A DNA stretch of 10,078 nucleotides from Deltaproteobacteria bacterium (GTDB taxonomy: Bacteria; Desulfobacterota; DSM-4660; Desulfatiglandales; Desulfatiglandaceae), in NCBI GenBank assembly GCA_018644785.1, contig JABGPV010000186.1:1-10078 (forward strand), in the 5' to 3' direction. This document shows positions 1-7,178 of this stretch, piece by piece (position 1 is the first letter of the stretch; the number at the start of each line of letters is the position of its first letter). A program made the translations under genes and the position numbers. The notes below the pieces were generated by a model. The model saw nothing but the letters and a program-made list of their open reading frames with translations. It searched no databases and was not told the origin of the DNA.

Positions 1-245
1 ACTTCTGATGTGCCATGCACAATCTCGGGTTGGGCCAAAGCTACCACCAGTGCCCCCAGGGCCAGGATGCGCAAGGCTCCCAGCCATTTGCCGGCCCTGG
101 ATTTTCGAGCGCCAGCGATGGATTTGGCGGTTTGCGCCGATGAGTACCGTATGGCCACCGCCGCTCCCCTGCGTCCCCGTAAGAAGGCCAGAAGCGGAAG
201 CAGGGCCAGTAACCACAAAACTTCCGGGTGGTCAAAATGAAACAT
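1..245 (-). CDS. BatA-like vWA-domain membrane protein, N-terminal part (cut by window edge)
   Basis: Only the first 81 residues are in the window; the gene runs off at base 1. It begins MFHFDHPEVLWLL, with a hydrophobic segment at about residues 8-22. A basic stretch (RGRRG) and an IRYSS segment follow, then a second hydrophobic segment at about 57-75 (LRILALGALVVALAQP). This two-helix N-terminus ahead of a periplasmic vWA domain is the usual start of BatA/BatB-type proteins, but the vWA domain itself would lie outside the window. The ATG directly abuts the TAA of the preceding DUF4381-like gene. A strong GGAGG lies 7 bases upstream, inside the end of that gene, so the two are probably translationally coupled. 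It is the fourth gene of the MoxR operon. The family call rests on the N-terminus and the context. Confidence 0.8.
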   Translation of the reverse strand, partial: MFHFDHPEVLWLLALLPLLAFLRGRRGAAVAIRYSSAQTAKSIAGARKSRAGKWLGALRILALGALVVALAQPEIVHGTSE

Positions 246-941
246 TTATCTACCTCCTTCCGTAGCGGGTTGAGGTCGTGTTTTGTCAACAAACTGCCAG
301 GCGCTCTGGTGCATCTTTTTCATCTGCTCATGGCTGAGAGTCTGCCTGGCAAATTTGGCCAGATCACAGTAACAAAGGAATTCACGCAGTGGTTTTCTTT
401 GAAGATTAAGTTCGCTTCCGGATTCTGTCGCCATCTGAGCCATGAATTCGCGGGTTGTCTTTCGGGTGGCCCTCATCCGGAACCGGGTTTCAATATAGGT
501 TCGAATGGTTCTTGACACCATTACTGAAAACCCTTCCGCCATTTCCGGTTTCATCAGGGTTTTTGCCTTTTCCAGTTCTTCAAAGGCAATTTCAAACGCT
601 TCCCTGGAACGGTGTAATTTCCGTTTGTTGAACCATCTCCAGACCATCCAGGCCAGGAGAAGCAATAAGATGCCGCCCAGCGTGTAAAAGAGCCAGAGGC
701 GCGGATCCGGAATGTGAATGGGCCCGCGAATGTCTCGAATATCGCCTTTAGGGCCTGTTGAAAGGGCAAGGGGGCAGGATGATTTTGACGGAATCGGGGC
801 TGAAACGACATTGCTCAAGGGTTGTTGGGTCACTGAATTGCTTGATAATGCACCCCATGCCAACCCGTCGGCCAGGAAAAAAAACGCCAACAGGACTGGG
901 ATGGCCCATACAGCCGGTAGTTTGAAAGTGTTCGGTGTCAT
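246..941 (-). CDS. DUF4381-like membrane protein of the MoxR/Bat operon
   Basis: 231 residues. Residues about 10-30 form a hydrophobic, signal-like segment. A short Ser/Pro-rich periplasmic stretch follows, then the motif DIRDIRGPIHIP (67-78), typical of DUF4381 proteins. A strong membrane helix spans about 82-103 (LWLFYTLGGILLLLLAWMVW). The basic, helical C-terminal half is predicted cytoplasmic. Proteins of this kind sit between the DUF58 and vWA genes in MoxR operons and are thought to belong to the same envelope complex; their biochemical role is unknown. Its ATG overlaps the TGA of the DUF58 gene (TGATG), with AAAGGAG upstream inside that gene, which indicates coupled translation. Family assignment is from motif, topology and position. 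Confidence 0.8.
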   Translation of the reverse strand: MTPNTFKLPAVWAIPVLLAFFFLADGLAWGALSSNSVTQQPLSNVVSAPIPSKSSCPLALSTGPKGDIRDIRGPIHIPDPRLWLFYTLGGILLLLLAWMVWRWFNKRKLHRSREAFEIAFEELEKAKTLMKPEMAEGFSVMVSRTIRTYIETRFRMRATRKTTREFMAQMATESGSELNLQRKPLREFLCYCDLAKFARQTLSHEQMKKMHQSAWQFVDKTRPQPATEGGR

Positions 942-1852
942 CAGTGCCTTCTCCTTTCTCTGGAACTGAAAAACTGTCTCAAATCCGCCAGATAGGAACG
1001 TTCTGTGGAAAGTTCCAGCATATCCACTCCCACTGAACGGATGGCCCGTCTGAGGCTGTTCTGGCGATTTTCCGCCAGATCCTTGAAGCGGGATCGGACG
1101 TCCGGGCGGGAGGTGTCCAGTTCCACTTGCTCACCGGTTTCTGAATCTTCGATGGTGATCAGCCCAACATCAGGAAGCTCCCGTTCCCGCTGATCACTGA
1201 CCGAAACAGCCACGAGATCATGGCGACGTCCCGTAATTCGAAGTTTGGGCCGAAGATCGCTCAGAGAAGCGTCAAAATCCCCGGGCAGGCAGAAGTCCGA
1301 TATGAGGAAGGCCACGGCCCGGCGTTTGATCACCTGGTTGGTAAAGTCCATGGCGGCCGCCAGATTGGTGCCGGTTCCTTCAGGTTGAAAGAAGAGAATT
1401 TCCCGAATGACCCTCAGAATGTGGGAGCGGCCTTTTCCAGGTGGAATATAGAGCTCGGCAGTGTCCGTGAAGAGCACCAGGCCGACCTTGTCGTTGTTGC
1501 GCATGGCGGAAAAGGCCAGAACACTCCCGATTTCGGCCATCATTTCCCGTTTGCTTTGTGAGGCGGAGCCGAACTCACCGGAAGCACTCACATCAATAAT
1601 GAGCATGATGGTCAACTCCCGCTCCTCGGTGAATTTTTTAATATAGGTCCGGCCGGTTCGGGCCGTCACGTTCCAGTCAATGGTCCTCACGTCGTCGCCC
1701 GGCACATACTCCCGAACCTCATCGAAGTCCATGCCCCGGCCTTTAAAAACAGAGTGATAGTGGCCCGCAAGCGTGTCATCCACCAGACGGTTGGTCCTGA
1801 TCTCCACCTGCCTGACCTTTTGAAGAATCTCCTTGCTGATGTGGGTATCCAT
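941..1852 (-). CDS. DUF58 domain protein (vWA-like partner of MoxR)
   Basis: 303 residues, no membrane helix. The DUF58 signature is clear: GRGMDFDEVREYVPGDDVR (38-56) followed by TIDWNVTARTG, the conserved region of this family. A metal-binding-like DVSAS (87-91) matches the DxSxS of vWA MIDAS sites and begins the vWA-like fold. The length is usual for the cytoplasmic, soluble version of the family. The start is chosen for AAGGA seven bases before the ATG. The gene lies 45 bp after the moxR stop and overlaps the next gene by one base, so all are probably one transcript. The family is expected to be a substrate or adaptor of the MoxR ATPase. Nothing in the sequence tells which process this operon serves. 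Confidence 0.93.
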   Translation of the reverse strand: MDTHISKEILQKVRQVEIRTNRLVDDTLAGHYHSVFKGRGMDFDEVREYVPGDDVRTIDWNVTARTGRTYIKKFTEERELTIMLIIDVSASGEFGSASQSKREMMAEIGSVLAFSAMRNNDKVGLVLFTDTAELYIPPGKGRSHILRVIREILFFQPEGTGTNLAAAMDFTNQVIKRRAVAFLISDFCLPGDFDASLSDLRPKLRITGRRHDLVAVSVSDQRERELPDVGLITIEDSETGEQVELDTSRPDVRSRFKDLAENRQNSLRRAIRSVGVDMLELSTERSYLADLRQFFSSRERRRH

Positions 1853-1897
1853 GATGGTTTCCTTATTTTTGCGGTGTGTGAGTTCCTGCTCAGTACA

Positions 1898-2986
1898 TTA
1901 GGGAACCGGGATGGTTTCAAGAATTTTTGTGACCACATCCTCGCTGGTAAGCGATTCTGCTTCTGCCTCGTAGGTGATATTCACGCGATGCCTGAGCACG
2001 TCCATGGCAATTGATTTCACATCTTCCGGGGTTACGTACCCACGTCCCTGAAGAAAGGCCAGGGATTTGCTGGCGGTCTTCAGGCTGATGGTGGCCCGTG
2101 GAGAGGCGCCGTATTCAATGTAGGGTGTCAGGTCAAGGCCGTAACTTTCCGGTTCTCTTGTGGCGTAAACGAGGCTGACAATATAGTCTTTGACCTTGTC
2201 ATCCATGTAGATGGTGTTAACCACATGTCTCGACCTGATGATATCTTCCACTTGAACCACGGGGTTAACCTTTGGTGCGGGATCGGTGGTGTTTACCAAA
2301 TCCAGGATAACCCGTTCCTCGGAGATCGAAGGATAGGAGATCACCACCTTGAGCATGAACCGATCCACCTGGGCTTCCGGCAGGGGATAGGTCCCTTCCT
2401 GTTCGATGGGATTCTGGGTGGCCAGCACCAGAAAAGGATCGGGCAGGTCGTAGGTTTTTTCGCCAATGGTGACCTGGCGTTCCTGCATGGCCTGCAGCAG
2501 GGCGCTCTGCACCTTAGCCGGAGCGCGGTTGATTTCGTCGGCCAGGATCAGGTTGGCAAAAACGGGGCCCTGTTTGACCACGAAAGAGACATCCCTGGGG
2601 TTATAAATCTCTGTGCCGATGATATCGGCGGGGAGCATGTCCGGGGTGAATTGGATCCGACGAAAGCCGGTCTGGATGGCCGATGCCAGGGTGTTGAGGA
2701 CCAGCGTTTTGGCAAGACCGGGAACCCCTTCCAGAAGGATGTGTCCGTTTGAAAGGATGCCCACCAGCAGACGCTCGATCAGTACCTTCTGGCCGACGAT
2801 AACACGACCGATTTCCTGTTCCAGAGGCCGAACCCACGCGGATGCCCGTTGCACCGATTCGTTGATGGTCTGAATGCTGGTGAACTGGGGCCCTGAGGGT
2901 TGGGGACTGGCGTCTACTGGGTTGGGGGGGGATTGAAAATCCTCCGCGGATATCTGCCGGGTTTGTTCTCCTGTTTGAATGTTCAT
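1898..2986 (-). CDS. MoxR-family AAA+ ATPase
   Basis: 362 residues from the chosen start. Walker A is GVPGLAKT (87-94), Walker B is LILADE (146-151), the sensor-1 region is ATQNP (189-193), and EQEGTYPLPEAQVDRF (195-210) is the hallmark of MoxR proteins. The C-terminal lid domain ends at about residue 360. An in-frame ATG 33 bases upstream (3019) has no ribosome site. The ATG at 2986 has AAGGAGGG just ahead (four-base spacing from GGAGG), so the shorter form is preferred. The first 40 residues are Pro/Ser/Gln-rich and probably disordered. MoxR proteins are cytoplasmic ATP-driven chaperones that mature vWA-containing partners, and the three genes downstream are exactly such partners. It is the first gene of the operon. 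I see no convincing promoter in the 106 bp before it. Confidence 0.95.
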   Translation of the reverse strand: MNIQTGEQTRQISAEDFQSPPNPVDASPQPSGPQFTSIQTINESVQRASAWVRPLEQEIGRVIVGQKVLIERLLVGILSNGHILLEGVPGLAKTLVLNTLASAIQTGFRRIQFTPDMLPADIIGTEIYNPRDVSFVVKQGPVFANLILADEINRAPAKVQSALLQAMQERQVTIGEKTYDLPDPFLVLATQNPIEQEGTYPLPEAQVDRFMLKVVISYPSISEERVILDLVNTTDPAPKVNPVVQVEDIIRSRHVVNTIYMDDKVKDYIVSLVYATREPESYGLDLTPYIEYGASPRATISLKTASKSLAFLQGRGYVTPEDVKSIAMDVLRHRVNITYEAEAESLTSEDVVTKILETIPVP

Positions 2987-3083
2987 GATCCCTCCTTGTT
3001 TTATTTTGTGTTTAGCCATTAAGTTTTGTCAGCTGAAGTTGCAGACACATTAATCCCCCAGGCTTACGGTATCCTTTCCTGAA

Positions 3084-3101
3084 CATTACCGGTTGGTAAT
3101 G
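3084..3101. repeat. Perfect inverted repeat at the start of the small Cys-rich gene
   Basis: CATTACC (3084-3090) and GGTAATG (3095-3101) are perfect 7-base arms around GGTT. The right arm contains the ATG (3099-3101) of the small plus-strand gene, and its possible TTG start (3093) lies across the loop and right arm. A T-rich stretch (GTTTGTTTTTATTT) follows directly. It could be an operator, an RNA hairpin hiding the start codon, or a weak terminator-like structure. No plus-strand gene lies upstream to need a terminator. Confidence 0.5.
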
Positions 3102-3314
3102 GTTTGTTTTTATTTGGGCCTGGCGGCCGGCTATCTCGTTTGGCGGTATGTCAAAAAAGCCAAAACCGGTGGTGGGTGCGAGTGTGAAAACATGGAATGT
3201 CCATTGAAAGGTAAGGATTCGGGATCAGTGGAAAATAGCGGCGGTGGTATGGTTTGTGAGAGCAAGACGTGCAACGATGATCCTTTTCAGGAACAGCATA
3301 AGGGGATGCGATAA
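3099..3314 (+). CDS. Small Cys-rich single-pass membrane protein (FeoB-associated-like)
   Basis: About 71 residues. A short hydrophobic helix (MVCFYLGLAAGYLVW) is followed by a basic cluster (RYVKKAK) and a glycine/cysteine motif GGGCECENMECP with four cysteine-rich positions. A second Cys pair (CESKTC) lies near the C-terminus. Helix, then lysines, then a Gly/Cys knot is the layout of the small FeoB-associated Cys-rich membrane proteins, but no feoA or feoB is in the window, so the role is open. It could bind metal. The start is uncertain: TTG at 3093 or ATG at 3099, and neither has a clear ribosome site. The frame is open upstream to a stop at 3051-3053. It is the only plus-strand gene in the left two thirds, divergent from moxR and convergent with the NTF2-like gene. 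Confidence 0.55.
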   Translation: MVCFYLGLAAGYLVWRYVKKAKTGGGCECENMECPLKGKDSGSVENSGGGMVCESKTCNDDPFQEQHKGMR

Positions 3315-3330
3315 ATATTTGCCGAGGCCC

Positions 3331-3897
3331 TTACTTCTTGCTGTACGGAAGCGAGGAATGATGTAGGAAAATTTTGAGCTTTCCATCATCGTTTCTTACG
3401 TAGCCGAAGGTATATTCTACTTTTACGATATTTCCCTTCTGGGGTGTAAAAAAATATTTTCCCATGGCCATTGCCACGTTGCCGTTTATATAGAGTCCGG
3501 CATTTTTGAAACGGACGTTTGTCCATGGCTTCAGCGCAAACCCTTTGTCTTCAGGAAAATTCTTATTATGTCCTATCATGTAGGATAAGGCGCCTTCTCT
3601 AGTCATCCGAAATTTGTCATCTGAGGCCTTGGTCGGTTTAAACAAGACCTGTCCGGATTGATATGCGTATAACCCATCAACAGCGTCTTTTGCTGCCTGT
3701 TTATAGTCTTGACGATCCATGTACTTTTTCCCGATATTCACAAGAGCATCAGCCCAGGCCTTCTGCGCTTCGAGCACTTCCCTTTTGGTGATTTCGTTTT
3801 GCTGCCCTGCCCAAACGATGCCTGCGGTGAAGATGACGGCTAACCCCAGGATGATCAGAATCTTAACCGCCCGTAAATTCCTGATGGATGTTTTCAT
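3331..3897 (-). CDS. Secreted NTF2/SnoaL-like fold protein
   Basis: 188 residues from the chosen start. A signal peptide is clear: basic MKTSIRNLRAVK, then a hydrophobic core (ILIILGLAVIFTAGIV), with a likely cut after VWA near residue 30. The mature part has the pattern of SnoaL/CaMKII-association-type NTF2-like domains: an initial helix (TKREVLEAQKAWADALVNIG), VLFKPTKA, EGALSYMIGH, a beta segment with NGNVAMAMGKYFF, then VEYTFGYVRND and the closing HHSSLPY (179-185). The family includes enzymes and ligand-binding proteins, and the substrate here is unknown. The open frame extends 102 bases further upstream (to 3999), but the ATG at 3897 is preferred because AAAGGA lies seven bases before it and the signal peptide begins there. 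It is probably periplasmic. It is separated by about 176 bp from the corrinoid gene and may have its own promoter. Confidence 0.75.
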   Translation of the reverse strand: MKTSIRNLRAVKILIILGLAVIFTAGIVWAGQQNEITKREVLEAQKAWADALVNIGKKYMDRQDYKQAAKDAVDGLYAYQSGQVLFKPTKASDDKFRMTREGALSYMIGHNKNFPEDKGFALKPWTNVRFKNAGLYINGNVAMAMGKYFFTPQKGNIVKVEYTFGYVRNDDGKLKIFLHHSSLPYSKK

Positions 3898-3949
3898 GGC
3901 ATTATCCTTTCTTGTTAAATGTTTACCCATTTTCAGGGATTTCCGTCTT

Positions 3950-3984
3950 CCCGGGCCACTCGAAGCGTTTCTTGACCCGGGCCC
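3950..3984. repeat. GC-rich inverted repeat in the leader of the NTF2-like gene
   Basis: Two copies of the self-complementary CCCGGG (3950-3955 and 3976-3981) lie 20 bases apart. They are flanked by GGCC/GGGCCC, and a TCAAG/CTT-GA pairing lies between them with a bulge. An RNA hairpin is possible. No T run follows on the minus strand, so it does not look like a terminator. It may be a structured leader or a chance GC-rich patch. Confidence 0.3.
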
Positions 3985-4006
3985 AGAATTCTCCGCCAAG
4001 GATAAA

Positions 4007-4028
4007 GAAGCTTGTGATGAACAGCTTC
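4007..4028 (-). terminator. Weak hairpin downstream of the corrinoid gene
   Basis: On the minus strand, GAAGCT and AGCTTC form a 6-bp stem around a 10-base loop, followed by only TTTAT. It lies 46 bases after the corrinoid gene's stop, the right place for an operon end. The stem is short and the U-tract poor, so this is a weak candidate. It is the only one I see in this gap. Confidence 0.22.
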
Positions 4029-4032
4029 AAAG

Positions 4033-4038
4033 ATTATA
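4033..4038 (-). promoter_or_regulatory. Possible -10 element for the NTF2-like gene
   Basis: A perfect TATAAT is present on the minus strand, preceded by TGGA (nearly an extended -10). No good -35 lies at the right distance. If used, it would give a leader of about 130 bases containing both inverted repeats described at 4007-4028 and 3950-3984. Confidence 0.28.
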
Positions 4039-4073
4039 TCCAGCATCCTGAGCCGGGTTTTCTAAGTTGCGAA

Positions 4074-4709
4074 TCATCCGTCAATGAGGCTCTGCACCGC
4101 TTTTGCCGCCTGCAGGGCATCGGGGGCGTAGCCGTCGGCGCCTGACTCTTCGGCGAACTGCTTTGAGATGGGGGCGCCGCCTACCAGTGTTTTAATCTTG
4201 TCTCTCAAACCTGCACTTTCCAGCGCTTCGAAGACAACCGGTATCTCCTGCATTGTGGTGGTGAGCAGCGCCGAAAGGGCCAGAACATCAGGGGCAGAGG
4301 CTTTTACGGACGCAACAATTTTTTCCGTCGGCACATCCACACCCATGTCCTCGAGATCAAATCCGGCGCTCTTGATCATGAGCGCCACGAGATTCTTGCC
4401 GATATCGTGAACATCGCCTGCCACCGTCGCAATCAGCACTTTCCCGTTTGACTGGATATCAGTACTTTCCAGAAGCGACTGTATCTCAGCCACCCCCTGC
4501 TTCATGGCTTCCGCTGAAATCATCATTTCAGGAAGAAACGCCTCGCCGGCTTCAAAAAGGCGCCCCACTTCCTGAATTCCGGGGACAAGGGCTTCCAGCA
4601 GAATTTCGGGTGCGGGTATGCCCCCGTCGCGCGCTTTGCCTACGGCTTCTTTAACACCCTCAATATCTCCACCGATCAATTTTTCCCTAATTTCGTCTTT
4701 GATGTCCAT
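4074..4709 (-). CDS. Corrinoid (methylcobamide-binding) protein of an MttB-type methyltransferase system
   Basis: 211 residues, the normal size for MtbC/MttC/MtgC-type proteins. The N-terminal helical cap domain (about 1-88) contains ALVPGIQEVGRLFEAGEAFLPEMM, which is characteristic of the family. The B12-binding Rossmann domain (about 89-211) has GDVHDIGKNLV with the D99-x-H101-x-x-G104 motif, where His101 is the lower axial cobalt ligand. It also has SALLTTTM (146-153) and VGGAPIS (176-182), which surround the nucleotide tail. The start at 4709 follows GGGAGG at six bases. The longer open frame upstream runs into the preceding gene and is not used. The protein should accept a methyl group on Co(I) from the MttB homologue encoded just upstream (61-bp gap) and pass it to a second methyltransferase, possibly the UroD-family protein. 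It is the last gene of the operon. Confidence 0.96.
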   Translation of the reverse strand: MDIKDEIREKLIGGDIEGVKEAVGKARDGGIPAPEILLEALVPGIQEVGRLFEAGEAFLPEMMISAEAMKQGVAEIQSLLESTDIQSNGKVLIATVAGDVHDIGKNLVALMIKSAGFDLEDMGVDVPTEKIVASVKASAPDVLALSALLTTTMQEIPVVFEALESAGLRDKIKTLVGGAPISKQFAEESGADGYAPDALQAAKAVQSLIDG

Positions 4710-4770
4710 GCTTTTCCTCCCTTTCTTTGTCTGGTGGTATCTGCCCAACGGACCGTTCTTACATTCCTGA

Positions 4771-6201
4771 TTATCCTTTCTGTTTTGCCACAATATCACT
4801 GAGCGCCTTTTGAAGCGGTTCGGAAAGCGGTTCAACGGTGTGTGAATCCAGGATTTTGGCCAGGTCTTCATGAATTCTGTCGGCCATATCCATTTTTTCA
4901 TTTTCCCAGGCATCGAGGGAAATATTCTTAATGTATTTCCCCCGCCACAAATCCTTTCTTGCGTGGAGTGCTGTATGGGTCTGGGTGAGATACATGCCGC
5001 TTCCCACACTCTTGATGATATCAATGGCAAAGGCGTCGTCATCCACCGGTATGCCCCGCCAGACCCGTCTCGCCATGCTCGCCAGTTCATCGGCATATAC
5101 AGTGGCGTGCGGTGAATTCACAAGACCCGTATCTACCGCGCCGATGGCCAGAAAGGAATCAAAGGAACAGGTGGCCAGTTCACCGAAATCCCACGTTATT
5201 TTTGCGATAGCATCCTGGTTGAATTCCGGCGTTATGGCCCCGAATGCGGAGAGCTGACCCACCAGGGGACCCAGTTTCCGGCACACTTCCAGCTTTGCCA
5301 TGTCCGTCAGGGCGTTTTCAGGAATACCCCTTATTCCTGCCGTTGCGGGGTCCATGAAAGACGGGGTAGACGCTTCCGTACAGGGAAGACCTTTGTTGAG
5401 CAACTGTGCCAGCACAATCCCCGGAAAGGTGGTGGCAAGACAAATGACAAGCGTTCCCGACATGGTGATGGGGCTCGAAAGGCCCCCGATCCCCATGGTG
5501 GCGATGCTAATGGGGATATTGTTCTCGGCGCATAATTGAATCTGTTCGCTGATGGCTGAAGGATAGCGGAGCAGTTCCGGATTGATGTGAAGGGTGAAAT
5601 AGGGTTTTTCTCTGAGTGCGTCACCCCCCCCGCGAATGGCACTCCCCAATTCGATGAGCCCTCTCAAGGCATCCGCGTTTTCACCCGCACCAAAATGGAC
5701 CGGTTTTGTGGTATTTTTCATCATGGTGGCGCCATCCGCGACGAAATCGCCCGTGGCGATGGGGATGCCGCTGATGTCAATTTCCGGAAGGGCATCGCTG
5801 AGTTTTGTCAGAATGGCAATCCCCTCCTGGTCGCCGTTTCTTTTCTCCCGCGTATAGGGGTCAATATAATTGGGTGCCCAGCAGGAAGAGATAAAGCAGG
5901 TGTTTCCGGAACCGTATTCCACGTATTCGGTCCCTTCGCGATTCCACCATTTGTAACTGTCGGGGCAGTGCCCCAGGCTTTCTTTCACAAGGTCAGAGGG
6001 AAATTGCACCATGCCATCCTCAGCGATATCACAGCCGGCTCCGGACAAGGTGTCGTATGTCTGTTCGTGTTTGTCAAATTTTACGCCGGTGTCTTCGAGA
6101 TACCCAAGGGTAACGTCTATGATTCTATCCACCGCCTGGGGGGACATGATTTCCATCCGGTTCGGGAAAGCCCGGACGCCGGTTTTTTTTTCTGAACCCA
6201 T
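4771..6201 (-). CDS. MttB-superfamily (trimethylamine/betaine-type) corrinoid methyltransferase, non-pyrrolysine
   Basis: 476 residues across the whole COG5598 length, with no in-frame TAG. It is therefore a non-pyrrolysine member, like the MtgB-type enzymes, rather than true MttB. Family segments seen include an N-terminal LGYLEDTGVKF, CFISSCWAPNYIDPYTREKR, KPVHFGAGENADALRGLIEL, and the C-terminal GSGMYLTQTHTALHARKDLWRGKYI. The barrel is expected to bind a quaternary or tertiary methylamine and methylate the corrinoid protein encoded next. Known non-Pyl members use glycine betaine, proline betaine or carnitine, and the substrate here cannot be told from sequence. Start: TTG 6207, ATG 6204 and ATG 6201 are possible. 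AAAGGAGGT gives six-base spacing to 6201, so that is chosen. A run of nine A lies in codons 4-7. CobW ends 50 bp upstream. Confidence 0.93.
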   Translation of the reverse strand: MGSEKKTGVRAFPNRMEIMSPQAVDRIIDVTLGYLEDTGVKFDKHEQTYDTLSGAGCDIAEDGMVQFPSDLVKESLGHCPDSYKWWNREGTEYVEYGSGNTCFISSCWAPNYIDPYTREKRNGDQEGIAILTKLSDALPEIDISGIPIATGDFVADGATMMKNTTKPVHFGAGENADALRGLIELGSAIRGGGDALREKPYFTLHINPELLRYPSAISEQIQLCAENNIPISIATMGIGGLSSPITMSGTLVICLATTFPGIVLAQLLNKGLPCTEASTPSFMDPATAGIRGIPENALTDMAKLEVCRKLGPLVGQLSAFGAITPEFNQDAIAKITWDFGELATCSFDSFLAIGAVDTGLVNSPHATVYADELASMARRVWRGIPVDDDAFAIDIIKSVGSGMYLTQTHTALHARKDLWRGKYIKNISLDAWENEKMDMADRIHEDLAKILDSHTVEPLSEPLQKALSDIVAKQKG

Positions 6202-6251
6202 CATCAACCTCCTTTACCAAAATGTTTGAAATGCGTTTTTGAAGCATAAAT

Positions 6252-7169
6252 TTATGCCAGTGTCAGTTCCGTTTGAAAATGCTCGGACCAGCTTGATTGA
6301 ACCATTTCCCTGATTTCACGATCGGCCGGTCCCAGCGCAATGAGAAAATTCCCCGCTTGCTTATGGTCGATTTCAGACACCCTCACATCATCATGAACCG
6401 CCTGAACATAAAACTGCCGGTTGTTTTCCGAACAAAACCCTTTGACCCGGTAAACTTGATCCGCCCATTCCTTCAGCCAGATGACCAGTTGGTCCACCGG
6501 AACCGGATCAAATTTCAAAACAAATTTGTCGATTCCAGGGGTCTGTTTGACCAGCAACCCTTTCATGGTTCCCCTGTGCCAGCTCAGTCCTTGTATCTGC
6601 GCGTCATCTGGGATACGCGAAAAAGAGGTCTTGATGATCGGGACTTCATTATTGAGCTCAAAGATTCCCTTTTCGACCTTTTTCACTTCTTCGGGTGTAG
6701 AAAGGTCTGTTTTATTGATCAACAGCAGATCGGCGCCCTGAACCTGTTCCATGAGAACCGGTACCATATCTGACAGCTTTCTGAAATGTTTGGCATCGAC
6801 CACACAGATGGACCCGCTGTAATGGAACGTGTCGGGGGAAAGTTTTTCCAGCATGCCGGTTACTTCGTGCATCCCGAAAGGATTTGCCAATCCCGAACTT
6901 TCCACGAGGAGGTTGTCGATTCCCATCTCTTTGGTTTTTAAAATGGCGTCGATAAATTTATCCGAACGGCATACACAGAAAATGGACCCGTCAACGATTT
7001 GTTCAATGACCATGCCTTCTTTTTCAAGAACCGCTGCATCGACGCCTTCCTGCCCGAATTCATTTACGATGAGCGCCACTTTGTCATTTTCAAAAACCTT
7101 CAGGAGGTTTTTCATGAGGGTCGTTTTTCCGGCTCCTAAAAAACCGGTGATCAGATAAATGTCAATCAA
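6252..7169 (-). CDS. CobW-family GTPase/metallochaperone with altered Cys motif
   Basis: 305 residues. Walker A is GFLGAGKTT (9-17), followed by NEFGQEGVD (36-44), ESSGLANP (90-97) and the guanine-specificity NKTD (152-155), all typical of G3E GTPases. The C-terminal domain (about 205-305) is the CobW_C type. The usual metal-binding GCxCC is replaced by GSIFCVC (61-67): the first two cysteines are Ser62 and Phe64, and Cys65 and Cys67 remain. Start: the codon at 7169 is TTG, but GGAGG five bases ahead and the ITGFLGAGKTT N-terminus make it secure. The TAG stop of the upstream gene overlaps this ribosome site (TAGGAGG), so translation is probably coupled. In this operon it most likely delivers a metal (zinc or cobalt) or assists cofactor loading of a methyltransferase partner; that role is inferred. 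Confidence 0.93.
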   Translation of the reverse strand: MIDIYLITGFLGAGKTTLMKNLLKVFENDKVALIVNEFGQEGVDAAVLEKEGMVIEQIVDGSIFCVCRSDKFIDAILKTKEMGIDNLLVESSGLANPFGMHEVTGMLEKLSPDTFHYSGSICVVDAKHFRKLSDMVPVLMEQVQGADLLLINKTDLSTPEEVKKVEKGIFELNNEVPIIKTSFSRIPDDAQIQGLSWHRGTMKGLLVKQTPGIDKFVLKFDPVPVDQLVIWLKEWADQVYRVKGFCSENNRQFYVQAVHDDVRVSEIDHKQAGNFLIALGPADREIREMVQSSWSEHFQTELTLA

Positions 7170-7178
7170 TGTTTCCTC

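Noticed and set aside
2225..2752. 175-codon plus-strand open frame
   Set aside because: It lies fully opposite the MoxR gene, whose Walker motifs and family signature are unmistakable; no ribosome site and no recognisable protein features.
4710..5096. 129-residue N-terminal extension of the corrinoid protein reading frame
   Set aside because: It overlaps the MttB-type gene in another frame. The ATG at 4709 has an excellent Shine-Dalgarno and gives the normal family length.
6183..6191. Nine-base A/T homopolymer near the start of the MttB-type gene as a phase-variation tract
   Set aside because: It encodes ordinary Glu-Lys-Lys codons and is short. Eight-base homopolymers elsewhere in the window (C8 at 5624, A8 near 9832) show such runs are common here.
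5587..6195. 202-codon plus-strand open frame
   Set aside because: Antisense shadow of the MttB-superfamily gene; no family resemblance.
4771..6201. Pyrrolysine (amber) readthrough as in true MttB
   Set aside because: The full-length frame has no in-frame TAG, so no pyrrolysine codon is present.
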